Shown: in pieces, positions 36,086 to 44,431 of the stretch
How positions within the stretch are numbered: position 1 is the first letter of the stretch
How the letters are laid out: every line of letters begins with the position of its first letter
Assembly: GCA_035556215.1 (NCBI GenBank)
Contig: DATMFI010000029.1
Location: 24,354-88,353 of the forward strand
Direction of reading: 5' to 3'
From: Palsa-892 sp035556215
GTDB lineage: Bacteria > Pseudomonadota > Alphaproteobacteria > Rhizobiales > Xanthobacteraceae
Length of the DNA: 64,000 bases
Notes under the pieces: model-generated
Database searches by the model: none
Told to the model about the DNA's origin: nothing
The model's input: only the letters and a program-made list of their open reading frames with translations
Position numbers and translations under genes: made by a program

Positions 36086-37620
36086 TGCACGCATCATCGC
36101 CGCCGCCGGGGCCGCTCACCGCCTCGATCTTCGTCGAAGCGCTGCGCGCGCATGCCGGCAGGCTCGTCGCCGGCGGGCTGATTTTGCATGCGCTTTTGTG
36201 GACATGTGCGCTCGCGATTTCCGAGCCCGCGCCCGACCCGAAGATCGCGCTCGGTCTTGCGCTCGGCCGCGAATGGCCGCTCGGCTATCCGGGCATGCCG
36301 GTGCTGGCGCCGTGGCTGCTGCAGGCGGTCTATTCCGTTTTGCCGTCCGTCTTCGTCATGCAGGCGCTCGGGCCGATCGCGGTGGCGCTCTCGGGCTGGT
36401 TCGTCTTTTTGCTCGCGCGCCGCATGATCGGCGAGCGGCACGGCGCGCTCGCGACGCTCGTGATGGTCGGGGTGACGCCGGTCGCGTTTCCCGTCGGCGC
36501 GCTCGATTCGGCGCTCGTTCAAATGCCGCTCGCCGCCGGCATGGTGCTCGCCTGGTGGCGCGCGACGCGCGAGGGAAGCCGCACCGGCTGGGTGATGTTC
36601 GGCTTCACCGCGGCGCTTTGTTTCTACGCGGGCGGGCAGGGGCTCGCGGTGCTCGCCGTGCTGCTCGTCATCACCATCAGCGGCACCGGCAAGGCGGCGA
36701 TCCGCCAGTATCAGGCGCAGGCGCCGATGATCGCGGCGCTCATCGTCTTCGTGCTGGTCGCGGCGCCCCGCCTCTATTGGCTCGCGAAACACGGCTTCGC
36801 CGGCCTTTATGAGAATCCGCATGCCGGTTTCGAGACGGCGCTCGTCATGAAGCCCTATGAAGCCGCGCTCGGCGCGATCATGGGGCATCTCGGTTTCATC
36901 CTGCTGATCGCGGTGGCGACACCCGTGCTCAGGGCGAGCAGCGTCACGGTTTCCTTCACGCGCGCGCCGCTTCAGGGGTTTTCATTGCTGGCGGGCATTC
37001 TGCTCGCCGCCGTGCCGTTTGCGCTGGTGGCGCTCGTCACCTATGCGCTCGGCATCGACATCACGATGGATGCCTTCGCGCCTCTGTTGCTTTATTCGGG
37101 GCTGCTCGCGCTATTGTTCGCGGGCGAGACGGTGCGCATCTGCCGCCAGAAGCTCGCGCTGGTCATCGCGGCGATCCTGCTCGTGCTGCCGCCGGTGCTG
37201 ATCGCATCGCTCAACTTCCTGGCGCCGATGCTTGGCCGCGGCCTCCCGACCAACTGGCCGGCGGCGTCCGCCGCGCAGGCCATGACCAGCGCCTTCAAAA
37301 GCCGCGCCGAAAGGCCGCTTCAGGTGCTGATCGGCCCGCCGCTCGAAGCATCGCAAATCGCGCTCATGAGCGCCGCCCGCCCGCATATTTTCCCGAACGC
37401 CGACCGCGCCGTGGCGCCGTGGATCAAGGATGGCACGCTCGCGAAAGAGGGCGCGGTGGTGTTCTGGCCGGTGAGCGGCAGCGATACCGCGCCGCCGGCC
37501 GCGCTTACGGCGGCGCTGCCGCCGCTCACGCCCGAACCGCCGCTTTCCCTGCAATGGCAGATGCCGGGCTCGATCGCGCCGGTGCGGCTCGGCTGGGCGA
37601 TCATCCTGCCGCAGAAATAG
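36085..37620 (+). CDS. Polytopic membrane protein, glycosyltransferase 39/PMT-like
   Basis: 511 aa with roughly ten to eleven hydrophobic helices and a C-terminal soluble part of about 110 residues. The overall form, with an N-terminal helix, a periplasmic loop and a GYPGMPVLAPWLLQA element reminiscent of the YDHPPL-WL segment, suggests a lipid-phosphosugar-dependent glycosyltransferase of the ArnT/PMT_2 kind. The first-loop acidic pair expected in that family is not evident (SEPAPDPKIALGL), so activity is doubtful. It starts on the rnhB stop (TGATG), so is coupled to it. Only 5 bp separate its stop from cydB. Confidence 0.7.
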   Translation: MHASSPPPGPLTASIFVEALRAHAGRLVAGGLILHALLWTCALAISEPAPDPKIALGLALGREWPLGYPGMPVLAPWLLQAVYSVLPSVFVMQALGPIAVALSGWFVFLLARRMIGERHGALATLVMVGVTPVAFPVGALDSALVQMPLAAGMVLAWWRATREGSRTGWVMFGFTAALCFYAGGQGLAVLAVLLVITISGTGKAAIRQYQAQAPMIAALIVFVLVAAPRLYWLAKHGFAGLYENPHAGFETALVMKPYEAALGAIMGHLGFILLIAVATPVLRASSVTVSFTRAPLQGFSLLAGILLAAVPFALVALVTYALGIDITMDAFAPLLLYSGLLALLFAGETVRICRQKLALVIAAILLVLPPVLIASLNFLAPMLGRGLPTNWPAASAAQAMTSAFKSRAERPLQVLIGPPLEASQIALMSAARPHIFPNADRAVAPWIKDGTLAKEGAVVFWPVSGSDTAPPAALTAALPPLTPEPPLSLQWQMPGSIAPVRLGWAIILPQK

Positions 37621-37625
37621 CGGGG

Positions 37626-38633
37626 CTAGTGATAGCCTTCGCCTTCCTTCACCTTGCCGCGGAAGATCCAGTACACGAAGCCGGTGTAGCCGAGGATGAT
37701 CGGCAGCATGAACAGCGTGCCCATCAGCATGAAGATCTGGCTCGAGGGCGCGGCGGAAGTCTCCCACACCGTGAGCGACGGCGGCACGAGATAGGGGAAG
37801 TTGGAAATCACGAGCCCCGTATAGCCGAGGAAGAACAGCGCGATCGCGCACAGGAACGGCAGCACGTCGCGCGCCGGATTGGCGAGCGCCCGCCAGCCGG
37901 TCAGCGTCACGATCGCGGTGACGATCGGCACCGGCGAGAAGAACCAGAAATTCGGCAGCGAGAACCAGCGCTCGGCAATGCGCGGGAAGCCGAATGCCGT
38001 CCACACGCTGACGATGCCCATGAAGATCACGACGCCGCCGAAAAGATATTTCGCCTGCTCGCGCGCGTGTTCGGCGATGCGGCCTTCGGTCTTGATCAGC
38101 AGCCACGTCGCGCCGAGGAGCGCATAGCCCGCGACGACCGCGAAGCCGCACAGGATCGAAAAGGGCGTCGCCCAGTCGAACGGGCCGCCGGCATAGGCGC
38201 CGTTTTCGACCTTGATGCCCTGCACCAGCGTGCCGAGAATGACGCCTTGCGAAAACGCGGCGAGCGTCGAGCCCGCGGCGAAGGCGAAATTCCAGTGCGG
38301 CTTGCTGGTGCGCGCGATCCAGCGAAATTCGAAGGCGACACCGCGGAAGATCAGCCCGAGCAGCATGAAGATCACCGGCAGATAAAACGCCGGCATCAAA
38401 ATCGCATAGGCCTTGGGGAAGGCGACCAGCATGCCGCCGCCGCCGAGCACCAGCCACGTCTCGTTGCCGTCCCAGAACGGCGCGACCGAATTCATCATCT
38501 GGTCGCGCTCGCTCTCGTTCCTGGCGAAGGGAAACAGAACGCCGAGGCCGAGATCGAACCCGTCGAGCACGACATACATCGCAACGGCAATACCGAGGAT
38601 CGAGGCCCAGATCAGCGAGAGATACCATTCCAT
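37626..38633 (-). CDS. cydB: Cytochrome bd/cyanide-insensitive quinol oxidase subunit II
   Basis: 335 aa, about eight to nine helices. It opens MEWYLSLIWASILGIAVAMYVVLDGFDLGLGVLFPF, and NSVAPFWDGNETWLVLGGGGMLVAFPKAYA follows, both hallmarks of CydB/CioB. It stabilises the haem-bearing CydA subunit. GGAGG stands just before the ATG at 38633. It is 50 nt downstream of cydA in one operon. No cydX-like short gene was found in the 50 nt between them or after the stop. Confidence 0.95.
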   Translation of the reverse strand: MEWYLSLIWASILGIAVAMYVVLDGFDLGLGVLFPFARNESERDQMMNSVAPFWDGNETWLVLGGGGMLVAFPKAYAILMPAFYLPVIFMLLGLIFRGVAFEFRWIARTSKPHWNFAFAAGSTLAAFSQGVILGTLVQGIKVENGAYAGGPFDWATPFSILCGFAVVAGYALLGATWLLIKTEGRIAEHAREQAKYLFGGVVIFMGIVSVWTAFGFPRIAERWFSLPNFWFFSPVPIVTAIVTLTGWRALANPARDVLPFLCAIALFFLGYTGLVISNFPYLVPPSLTVWETSAAPSSQIFMLMGTLFMLPIILGYTGFVYWIFRGKVKEGEGYH

Positions 38634-38683
38634 GCCGGCCTCCTAATGCTGCTTGCCGAAGGCGCTCTGGATAACGAAGCGCG

Positions 38684-40072
38684 TCACAGCCGCACCTCCT
38701 TCTCGTTCGGCGCTGAGGAGAACGGCCGGTTCGGCACGCCCGAAGGCGCGGGCGCGTCCGACGGCATCTTCGGGCCGTTGGCGATCAGGCGGTTGATGTA
38801 ATAGATGCCCATCGAGAACACGATGCCGTACACGGCGACGAACAGCGCGAGCGTCGTGAACACCGAGCCGCCCGGCACCGGCGAAATCGCATCGGCCGTG
38901 CGCATGACGTTATAAACGACCCACGGCTGGCGGCCCTGCTCGGTGACGAACCAGCCGGCGATCACCGCGACGAAGCCGATCCACCAGACATGCTGCGCCG
39001 GCCACAGATACCAGTTGGTCTGGAACAGCGAGCGCCGCCACCACAGCAGAAGCCCGAGCCACGCCGAGCCGATCATGAACAGGCCGATGCCGACCATGAT
39101 GCGGAACGCGAAGAAGACATTGGCGACCGGCGGCTGCCGATCGGGCGGCACCGACGAAAGCTGCGGGATCGCGGCATTCGCGTCGTGCCGCAAAATCAGC
39201 GAAGCGCCGCCGGGAATGGCGATCTCGAAATGGTTTTTCTGGTTCTTCTGGTCTGGCCAGGCAAAGAGAATGAGCGGCGCCGAGCCTTTCTCGTTCCAGT
39301 TGGCCTCCATCGCCGCGACCTTCAGCGGCTGGTGCTCGAGGGTGTTGAGGCCGTGCTGGTCGCCGATGAAAAGCTGCAAGGGCGCGACGATCGCGGCAAA
39401 GCCGATGCCCATGCGGAGCATGGTGCGCGCCTCGGCCGGGAATTTCCCGGCGATCATGTAGCGCGCGCCGACCGCGAGCACGACGAAGGAGGTCGTGAGG
39501 TACGCCGCGGTCGCCATATGGGCGAGGCGATAGGGGAAGCTCGGGTTGAAGATGACATGCAGCCAGTCGGCCGGCACCGCGACGCCGTTCTCGATGACAT
39601 GACCGGCCGGCGTCTGCATCCAGCTGTTCGCCGAGAGAATCCAGAAGGTCGACAGCAGCGTGCCGAGCGCGACGGCAAAGCAGGCGAAGACATGCAGCGC
39701 GGGCGGGAAGCGATTCCAGCCGAACAGCATGATGCCGAGGAACGTCGCCTCGAGGAAAAACGCCGTCAGCACCTCGTAGCCCATCAGCGGGCCGACGATA
39801 TTGCCGGCGAATTCCGAGAAGCGGCTCCAGTTGGTGCCGAACTGATACGACAGCACGATGCCCGAGACGACGCCCATGGCGAAGGAGACGGCGAAGATCT
39901 TGGTCCAGAAGCGCGCGAGGCGGTGGTAGTGGTCCTCTTTCTTCCACAGCCACAGCACTTCGAGCGTCGTGATGTAGGCCGAGAGGCCGATCGTGAAGGT
40001 CGGGAAGATGATATGGAAAGAGATCGTGAAGGCGAACTGGATTCTTGCGAAATAAACCGGATCGAGTTCCAT
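38684..40072 (-). CDS. cydA: Cyanide-insensitive quinol oxidase subunit I (CioA/CydA)
   Basis: About 462 aa. Haem ligands and quinol-site motifs visible: His near the N-terminus in FAFTISFHIIFPTFTIG, GWNRFPPALHVFAC, FIGDQHGLNTLEHQPLK, and GWFVTEQGRQPWVVYNVMRT. The short quinol-binding loop and the GRQPW-YNVMRTADAISPV ending place it in the CIO branch rather than E. coli-type cytochrome bd. It oxidises quinol and reduces oxygen to water without pumping protons and usually serves at low oxygen or under stress. ATG at 40072, with a GTG directly before it at 40075. Confidence 0.95.
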   Translation of the reverse strand: MELDPVYFARIQFAFTISFHIIFPTFTIGLSAYITTLEVLWLWKKEDHYHRLARFWTKIFAVSFAMGVVSGIVLSYQFGTNWSRFSEFAGNIVGPLMGYEVLTAFFLEATFLGIMLFGWNRFPPALHVFACFAVALGTLLSTFWILSANSWMQTPAGHVIENGVAVPADWLHVIFNPSFPYRLAHMATAAYLTTSFVVLAVGARYMIAGKFPAEARTMLRMGIGFAAIVAPLQLFIGDQHGLNTLEHQPLKVAAMEANWNEKGSAPLILFAWPDQKNQKNHFEIAIPGGASLILRHDANAAIPQLSSVPPDRQPPVANVFFAFRIMVGIGLFMIGSAWLGLLLWWRRSLFQTNWYLWPAQHVWWIGFVAVIAGWFVTEQGRQPWVVYNVMRTADAISPVPGGSVFTTLALFVAVYGIVFSMGIYYINRLIANGPKMPSDAPAPSGVPNRPFSSAPNEKEVRL

Positions 40073-40167
40073 CACGCCGCTGCTCCTGCTTTCGCTTGCG
40101 CTAATCTAGCAACGTTACAGACTGCCGGACAAATGAAGCTTTTTGCTCGAACGAAAGGATAATGCCG

Positions 40168-40608
40168 ATGAATTCGACGCTTGTTTCGTCGTGGCAATTC
40201 TGGGCGGTGTTATCCGCTGTCTTTGCCGCGCTCACCGCGATTTTCGCGAAAGCCGGCGTCGCGGATGTGCCTGCGGATCTCGCGACCTTCATCCGCACCG
40301 TCATTATTCTCGCGCTGCTCGGGTTGATTCTGCTCGCGAGCGGCGAATGGCGCATGCCGGGCGGCATTTCGGGCAGGACTTACTTGTTCCTGCTCCTGTC
40401 GGGGCTCGCCACCGGCGCGTCATGGCTTTGTTACTTCCGCGCGCTGAAAATCGGCGAGGCGGCGAAGGTGGCGCCGATCGACAAACTGAGCGTCGTGCTG
40501 GTCGCGATCTTCGGCGTGATGTTTCTGGGCGAGAAACTGTCGCTGCTCGCCTGGCTCGGCGTCGGGCTGGTTGGCACCGGCGCGGTGGTCATCGCCTTCG
40601 CGGGGTAA
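40168..40608 (+). CDS. EamA/DMT-family small membrane protein
   Basis: 146 aa, five hydrophobic helices: a single EamA unit (half the size of ten-helix DMT transporters). It reads FWAVLSAVFAALTAIFAKAGVADVPADLATFIRT, then SGLATGASWLCYFRALKIGEAAKVAPIDKLSVVLVAIFGVMFLGE. This matches the COG2510-like 140-aa family, which is expected to work as a dimer; cargo unknown. AAAGGA at 40154-40159 fits the ATG at 40168 better than that at 40162. Divergent from cydA. Confidence 0.85.
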   Translation: MNSTLVSSWQFWAVLSAVFAALTAIFAKAGVADVPADLATFIRTVIILALLGLILLASGEWRMPGGISGRTYLFLLLSGLATGASWLCYFRALKIGEAAKVAPIDKLSVVLVAIFGVMFLGEKLSLLAWLGVGLVGTGAVVIAFAG

Positions 40609-40625
40609 TGCCGCCTCTTTTTTTC

Positions 40626-40655
40626 GTCATGCCCGGCATAACGCCGGGGCATGAC
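40626..40655. repeat. Dispersed palindromic intergenic element, minimal copy
   Basis: GTCATGCCCGGC, five bases, GCCGGGGCATGAC; the arms pair with a single bulged G. A T-run lies 5' of it on the plus strand, so it is placed wrongly to act as an intrinsic terminator for the EamA gene or for the convergent glycosylase gene. Confidence 0.65.
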
Positions 40656-40660
40656 AGGAG

Positions 40661-41497
40661 CTAACCAGCCAGTGCCTTCTTCAGCGCCAGCATGTCGCGC
40701 CAGGCGAATTTCTTTTCGTTCGGCGAGCGCAGGAGATATGCCGGGTGGAACGTCGCCATCGCCTTGATCGTGCGCGTGCCGGTGTCGTAGTCGCGCCACT
40801 TGCCGCGCCCGGCCTTGATGCCTTCATTGACGCCGAGCAGCGTCTGCATCGACGGCTTGCCGAGACAGATCAGAAAATCGGGGTTGGCGAGTTCGATCTG
40901 CCGCCTGATGAAGGGAAGGCAGATCGCTGTCTCCTGCGGCGTCGGCGTGCGGTTGCCCGGCGGCCGCCACGGCACGATGTTGGCGATATAGGCCGATGTG
41001 CGGTCGAGGCCGATCGCATTCATCATCAGATCGAGCAGTTTTCCGGAGCGGCCGACGAACGGCAGGCCCTCGCGGTCTTCGTCGCCGCCGGGCGCCTCGC
41101 CGACGAACATCACCCGCGCGCCCGGCGTGCCGTCGGCGAAGACGAGGTTCTTCGCCGTCTTCTTCAGCGCGCAGCCGTCGAAGCGTTTCAGAATTTCGTG
41201 CAGTTCCTCGAGCGAGGCGGCCTTCGATGCCATCTCGCGCGCTTCGAGCGCCGCTTCATCGGGCGGAGCGGGCGCGGCGGCGCCGGTTGGCGGAACGAAA
41301 GTTTGCGGGCGCGGAGCGAAGGCGGGCGGCGCTTTCGCCGCCGCAGGCGTCATTGGCACGACCTGATCGGACACGACCCGATCGGGCTCGGCCGCTTCCT
41401 CGAAACGGTTCTGCGGCGTTTCCTCGAGCGCGATGTCCACACCCGCTTCGGCGTGGAATGCGAGAATATCGTAGGGATTGGAAAGAGGGCTTGGCAT
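40661..41497 (-). CDS. Uracil-DNA glycosylase, family 4-like with incomplete Fe-S ligands
   Basis: 278 aa. An N-terminal Ala/Pro-rich linker (about 45-95) precedes a UDG core: FVGEAPGGDEDREGLPFVGR (catalytic motif A), RPPGNRTPTPQE and the terminal FHPAYLLRSP motif. Compared with family 4 enzymes the Fe-S ligands are partial: Phe106 and Trp177 stand where the first and third Cys belong, while Cys109 and Cys193 remain. An intact 4Fe-4S cluster therefore seems impossible. It probably excises uracil from DNA; Fe-S-free UDGs of this general type have, as I recall, been described from Bradyrhizobium. ATG at 41497; the ribosome binding site is weak. Confidence 0.86.
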   Translation of the reverse strand: MPSPLSNPYDILAFHAEAGVDIALEETPQNRFEEAAEPDRVVSDQVVPMTPAAAKAPPAFAPRPQTFVPPTGAAAPAPPDEAALEAREMASKAASLEELHEILKRFDGCALKKTAKNLVFADGTPGARVMFVGEAPGGDEDREGLPFVGRSGKLLDLMMNAIGLDRTSAYIANIVPWRPPGNRTPTPQETAICLPFIRRQIELANPDFLICLGKPSMQTLLGVNEGIKAGRGKWRDYDTGTRTIKAMATFHPAYLLRSPNEKKFAWRDMLALKKALAG

Positions 41498-41554
41498 CGG
41501 CGCTATTATACCAATCTGCGCTGTATCCAATACCAAAAGCGGTTGTTATGTACC

Positions 41555-41667
41555 GTCATGCCCGGCCGAAGAGCGCGAAGCGCCGGTTTCGTGCATAAAG
41601 TGCCGGGCACCCACGCCTTGAGGCTGTAAAGAAAGACGTGGATGGCCGGGATAAACCCGGCCATGAC
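41555..41667. repeat. Dispersed palindromic intergenic element, long copy
   Basis: A 113-bp element bounded by GTCATGCCCGGC and CCCGGCCATGAC. Its right part is a perfect 9-bp hairpin, ATGGCCGGG (41642-41650), loop ATAAA, CCCGGCCAT (41656-41664). It includes the CACGCCTTG segment also seen in the copy at 6067. It ends 16 bp before the ETF-QO start and may lie in that gene's leader. Confidence 0.7.
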
Positions 41668-41683
41668 GAAATAGAGGACACGA

Positions 41684-43333
41684 ATGGCCGAACTCCCCCC
41701 GCGCGAGAGTATGGATTTCGATGTCGTGATCGTCGGCGCGGGCCCCGCGGGCCTCGCCGCGGCGATCCGCATCAAGCAGGACAGCCCGGATGCCACCGTG
41801 GTGGTGATGGAGAAGGGCTCCGAGGTCGGCGCGCATATCCTGTCGGGCGCGGTGGTCGATCCGGTCGGCATCGACAAGCTGTTGCCCGGCTGGCGTGAGG
41901 AAAGCGACACGCCGTTCAAGACCAAAGTCACCGACGACCGCTTTTATTTCCTGACCGAAACCGGCGCGCTGCGCGTGCCGAATTTCCTGATGCCGCCCCT
42001 GATGTCGAACCACGGCAACTACGTCGTCTCGCTCGGCAATGTCTGCCGCTGGCTCGCGAAAAAAGCCGAAGCGCTCGGCGTCGAAATCTATCCCGGCTTT
42101 GCCGCCGCCGAAGTGCTGTTCGACGGCAACAAGGTCGTTGGCGTCGCGACCGGCGACATGGGCATCAACAAGGAAGGCGAGCAGCGGCCCGATTTCACCC
42201 GCGGCATGGAGCTGCGCGGCAAATACACATTGTTCGCCGAGGGCGCGCGCGGCTCGCTGTCGAAGCAGCTCATCGCGCGCTTCGGGCTTCAGGAAGGGCG
42301 CGAGCCGCAGAAATTCGGCATCGGCCTGAAAGAGATCTGGCAGGTCGCGCCCGAGAAGCACAAGCCGGGCCTGGTGCAACACACTTTCGGCTGGCCGCTC
42401 GACAACAAAACCGGCGGCGGCTCGTTCCTCTATCACTTCGAGGACAATCAGGTCGCGGTCGGCTTCGTCGTGCACCTGAACTATGCGAACCCCTACATCG
42501 CGCCGTTCGAGGAATTCCAGCGCTTCAAGCAGCACCCGCTGGTGCGCCCGACGCTCGAAGGCGGCAAGCGCCTCGTTTACGGCGCGCGCGCCATCACCGA
42601 AGGCGGCTGGCAGTCGGTGCCGAAACTCGTGTTTCCCGGTGGCGCGCTGATCGGCTGCGCCGCGGGCTTCATCAACGTGCCGCGCATCAAGGGCTCGCAC
42701 AACGCGATCCTCTCCGGCATGCAGGCGGCGGACGCGGCGGTGGCCGCTCTGAAAGCCGGCCGCGCCGGCGACGAGCTTTCGGAATACGAGAACAACTGGC
42801 GCGCCACCGAAATCGGCCGCGACTTGAAGAAAGTGCGCAACGCCAAGCCGTTCTGGTCGAAACGCGGGACGCTGATGGGCCTCGCGCTCGCCGGTTTCGA
42901 CATGTGGACGAACACGCTCGGCTTCTCGCTATTCGGCACGCTCAAGCATGGCAAGCCGGATTCGAAGACGCTCGAGCCCGCGAAAAATTTCACGCCGATC
43001 GATTACCCCAGGCCCGACGGCAAGATTTCGTTCGACAAGCTTTCGTCGGTGTTCCTCTCCAACACCAACCACGAGGAAGACCAGCCGCCGCATCTCGTCG
43101 TCGCGAGCCCCGCGCTACAGCTTTCCTCCGAGCACGATGTCTATGCCGGGCCTTCGGCGCGCTATTGCCCGGCGGGCGTTTATGAGTGGATCGAGGAGCC
43201 CTCGGGCCCGCGCTACCAGATCAACGCGCAGAACTGCGTCCACTGCAAAACCTGCGACATCAAGGACCCGAACGGGAACATCACCTGGGTGCCGCCCGAA
43301 GGCGGCGGCGGGCCGAACTATCCGAATATGTGA
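41684..43333 (+). CDS. Electron transfer flavoprotein-ubiquinone oxidoreductase
   Basis: 549-aa membrane-associated FAD and 4Fe-4S protein that moves electrons from ETF, reduced by acyl-CoA and related dehydrogenases, into the quinone pool. FAD motif VVIVGAGPAGLAAAIRI; GLKEIWQVAPEKHKPGLVQH and HNAILSGMQAADA are typical; the C-terminal cluster Cys set is visible in YCPAGVYEWIEE and QINAQNCVHCKTCDIKDP. The start ATG at 41684 has GAGG about 6 nt upstream. The etfAB genes are not in the window. This gene marks the left edge of the accessory stretch that follows. Confidence 0.96.
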   Translation: MAELPPRESMDFDVVIVGAGPAGLAAAIRIKQDSPDATVVVMEKGSEVGAHILSGAVVDPVGIDKLLPGWREESDTPFKTKVTDDRFYFLTETGALRVPNFLMPPLMSNHGNYVVSLGNVCRWLAKKAEALGVEIYPGFAAAEVLFDGNKVVGVATGDMGINKEGEQRPDFTRGMELRGKYTLFAEGARGSLSKQLIARFGLQEGREPQKFGIGLKEIWQVAPEKHKPGLVQHTFGWPLDNKTGGGSFLYHFEDNQVAVGFVVHLNYANPYIAPFEEFQRFKQHPLVRPTLEGGKRLVYGARAITEGGWQSVPKLVFPGGALIGCAAGFINVPRIKGSHNAILSGMQAADAAVAALKAGRAGDELSEYENNWRATEIGRDLKKVRNAKPFWSKRGTLMGLALAGFDMWTNTLGFSLFGTLKHGKPDSKTLEPAKNFTPIDYPRPDGKISFDKLSSVFLSNTNHEEDQPPHLVVASPALQLSSEHDVYAGPSARYCPAGVYEWIEEPSGPRYQINAQNCVHCKTCDIKDPNGNITWVPPEGGGGPNYPNM

Positions 43334-43346
43334 GAGGGCTAACTGA

Positions 43347-43832
43347 ATGGATCTATCGCAGCTATATTTTCGTGTAGAAACTTTTATTTGGCGCTTATTG
43401 ACTCAACATATACTTCCATTTTTTGCCGATAATAAAATTCTACTTGTAAGGAGATTGCGCGTTGTAATTCTAGTTTTAGTTTTTTCTGCGTGCCTTTTAT
43501 TGATACTTGGTATTGTTACTTCGCTGACAATAAAGTCCATTCTGGCCGGAAAGCTCATAACGATTTCTGGCCTCATGTTCGATATCTCAGGGGTTATTAG
43601 ACTTTTTCTCGATGATGAGTGGAAAGATATTGTTTCTCTCTTTTCTGATACACAAGAATATCCTTATGGTCCGCCTTCCTATGTAACCCGCGAGCTATTT
43701 GCTGACGAAAACGTCGAAGTTTCCGGCGAAGAGGAGCAAGGAAGTATCAAGAGGCATTACTACAATAAACGCGGATTTATTCTGATAATGATTGGCTTCA
43801 TTCTGCAACTCATCGGAATTGTAATTGCTTAG
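43347..43832 (+). CDS. AT-rich gene for a small membrane protein of unknown function
   Basis: 161 aa. Hydrophobic helices lie at about 38-60 (RVVILVLVFSACLLLILGIV), 64-85 and 143-161 (GFILIMIGFILQLIGIVIA), with an acidic hydrophilic loop between the last two (FADENVEVSGEEEQ). By hand count the first two full sequence lines of the gene (43381-43500) are 39/120 G+C, against well over 60% around it, and codons such as AGG, ATA, TTA and CTA abound. This indicates recent transfer. GAGGG lies about 10 nt before the ATG at 43347. No family was recognised. Confidence 0.75.
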   Translation: MDLSQLYFRVETFIWRLLTQHILPFFADNKILLVRRLRVVILVLVFSACLLLILGIVTSLTIKSILAGKLITISGLMFDISGVIRLFLDDEWKDIVSLFSDTQEYPYGPPSYVTRELFADENVEVSGEEEQGSIKRHYYNKRGFILIMIGFILQLIGIVIA

Positions 43833-43858
43833 TCTCTCTCATTAGTTATTCGCAATTC

Positions 43859-44170
43859 TCACGCCGCCCTCGGCCGGATCGCCTTCAGCTTCGCGCCGAT
43901 CTTGCGCTTCTGTTCCATCAATTCGAAATCGTGCTGCATGCGCAGGAAGAAGCCGTCACTCACGCCGAAGTAGCGCGCGAGCCGCAAGTCGGTATCGGCC
44001 GTTACTGCGCGTTTGCCGAGCACGATCTCGTTGATGCGGCGCGGCGGCACGCCGATTGCGCGGGCGAGCGCCGTCTGCGACAGCGTCATCGGCTTGAGAA
44101 ATTCTTCCAGCAAAATCTCGCCCGGATGCGGGTTCGGCAGAAGATTAGTGATAGTCGACGATTTCGACAT
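43859..44170 (-). CDS. higA: HigA-type antitoxin (XRE helix-turn-helix)
   Basis: 103-aa DNA-binding antitoxin. It begins MSKSSTITNLLPNPHPGEILLEEFLKPM, the conserved HigA/VapI start, then a helix-turn-helix SQTALARAIGVPPRRINEIVLGKRAV and the family TADTDLRLARYFG. It should bind and block HigB and, with it, repress the operon through the palindrome at 44438-44455. The ATG at 44170 has GGAGGAG upstream inside the toxin gene; the two genes overlap by 26 nt. Base composition is like the core genome. Confidence 0.93.
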   Translation of the reverse strand: MSKSSTITNLLPNPHPGEILLEEFLKPMTLSQTALARAIGVPPRRINEIVLGKRAVTADTDLRLARYFGVSDGFFLRMQHDFELMEQKRKIGAKLKAIRPRAA

Positions 44171-44426
44171 CTTCGGCTCCTCCATCGCGCCAGCGGAAGC
44201 AGATGCGCCACTGGTTGTTGATGCGAATGATCCATTGCCCCCGGCGGTCGCCTTTCAACGCTTCAAGCCGGTTGCCGGGCGGCACTTTCAGATCGTCGAG
44301 CTTGTTCGCGGCATTGATGAGACGCAGCTTGCGCAGCGCCGCCGTCTGAATACCCGGAGGAAGGCGCCGGCTTTGTTCGCCGTTCCAGATTCTTTCGGTT
44401 TCTTCAGTCCGAAAGCTGACGATCAT
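44145..44426 (-). CDS. higB: HigB-type mRNA endonuclease toxin
   Basis: 93-aa RelE-superfamily toxin that cuts mRNA at the ribosome. It reads MIVSFRTEETERIWNGEQSR, then KLRLINAANKLDDLKVPPGNRLEALKGDR, GQWIIRINNQWRICFRW and EIVDYH; the basic and C-terminal His/Tyr residues match the HigB active region. The toxin-first order is typical for higBA. The promoter -10 ends only 5 nt before the ATG at 44426, so the mRNA is probably leaderless. Both proteins look intact. Confidence 0.92.
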   Translation of the reverse strand: MIVSFRTEETERIWNGEQSRRLPPGIQTAALRKLRLINAANKLDDLKVPPGNRLEALKGDRRGQWIIRINNQWRICFRWRDGGAEDVEIVDYH

Positions 44427-44431
44427 GGATA

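Noticed and set aside
38634..38683. cydX-like small gene between cydA and cydB
   Set aside because: Only 50 nt with no frame encoding a membrane helix.
40626..40655. Terminator between the EamA and UDG genes
   Set aside because: The hairpin is not followed by a T-run on either strand; the T-run is on its 5' side.
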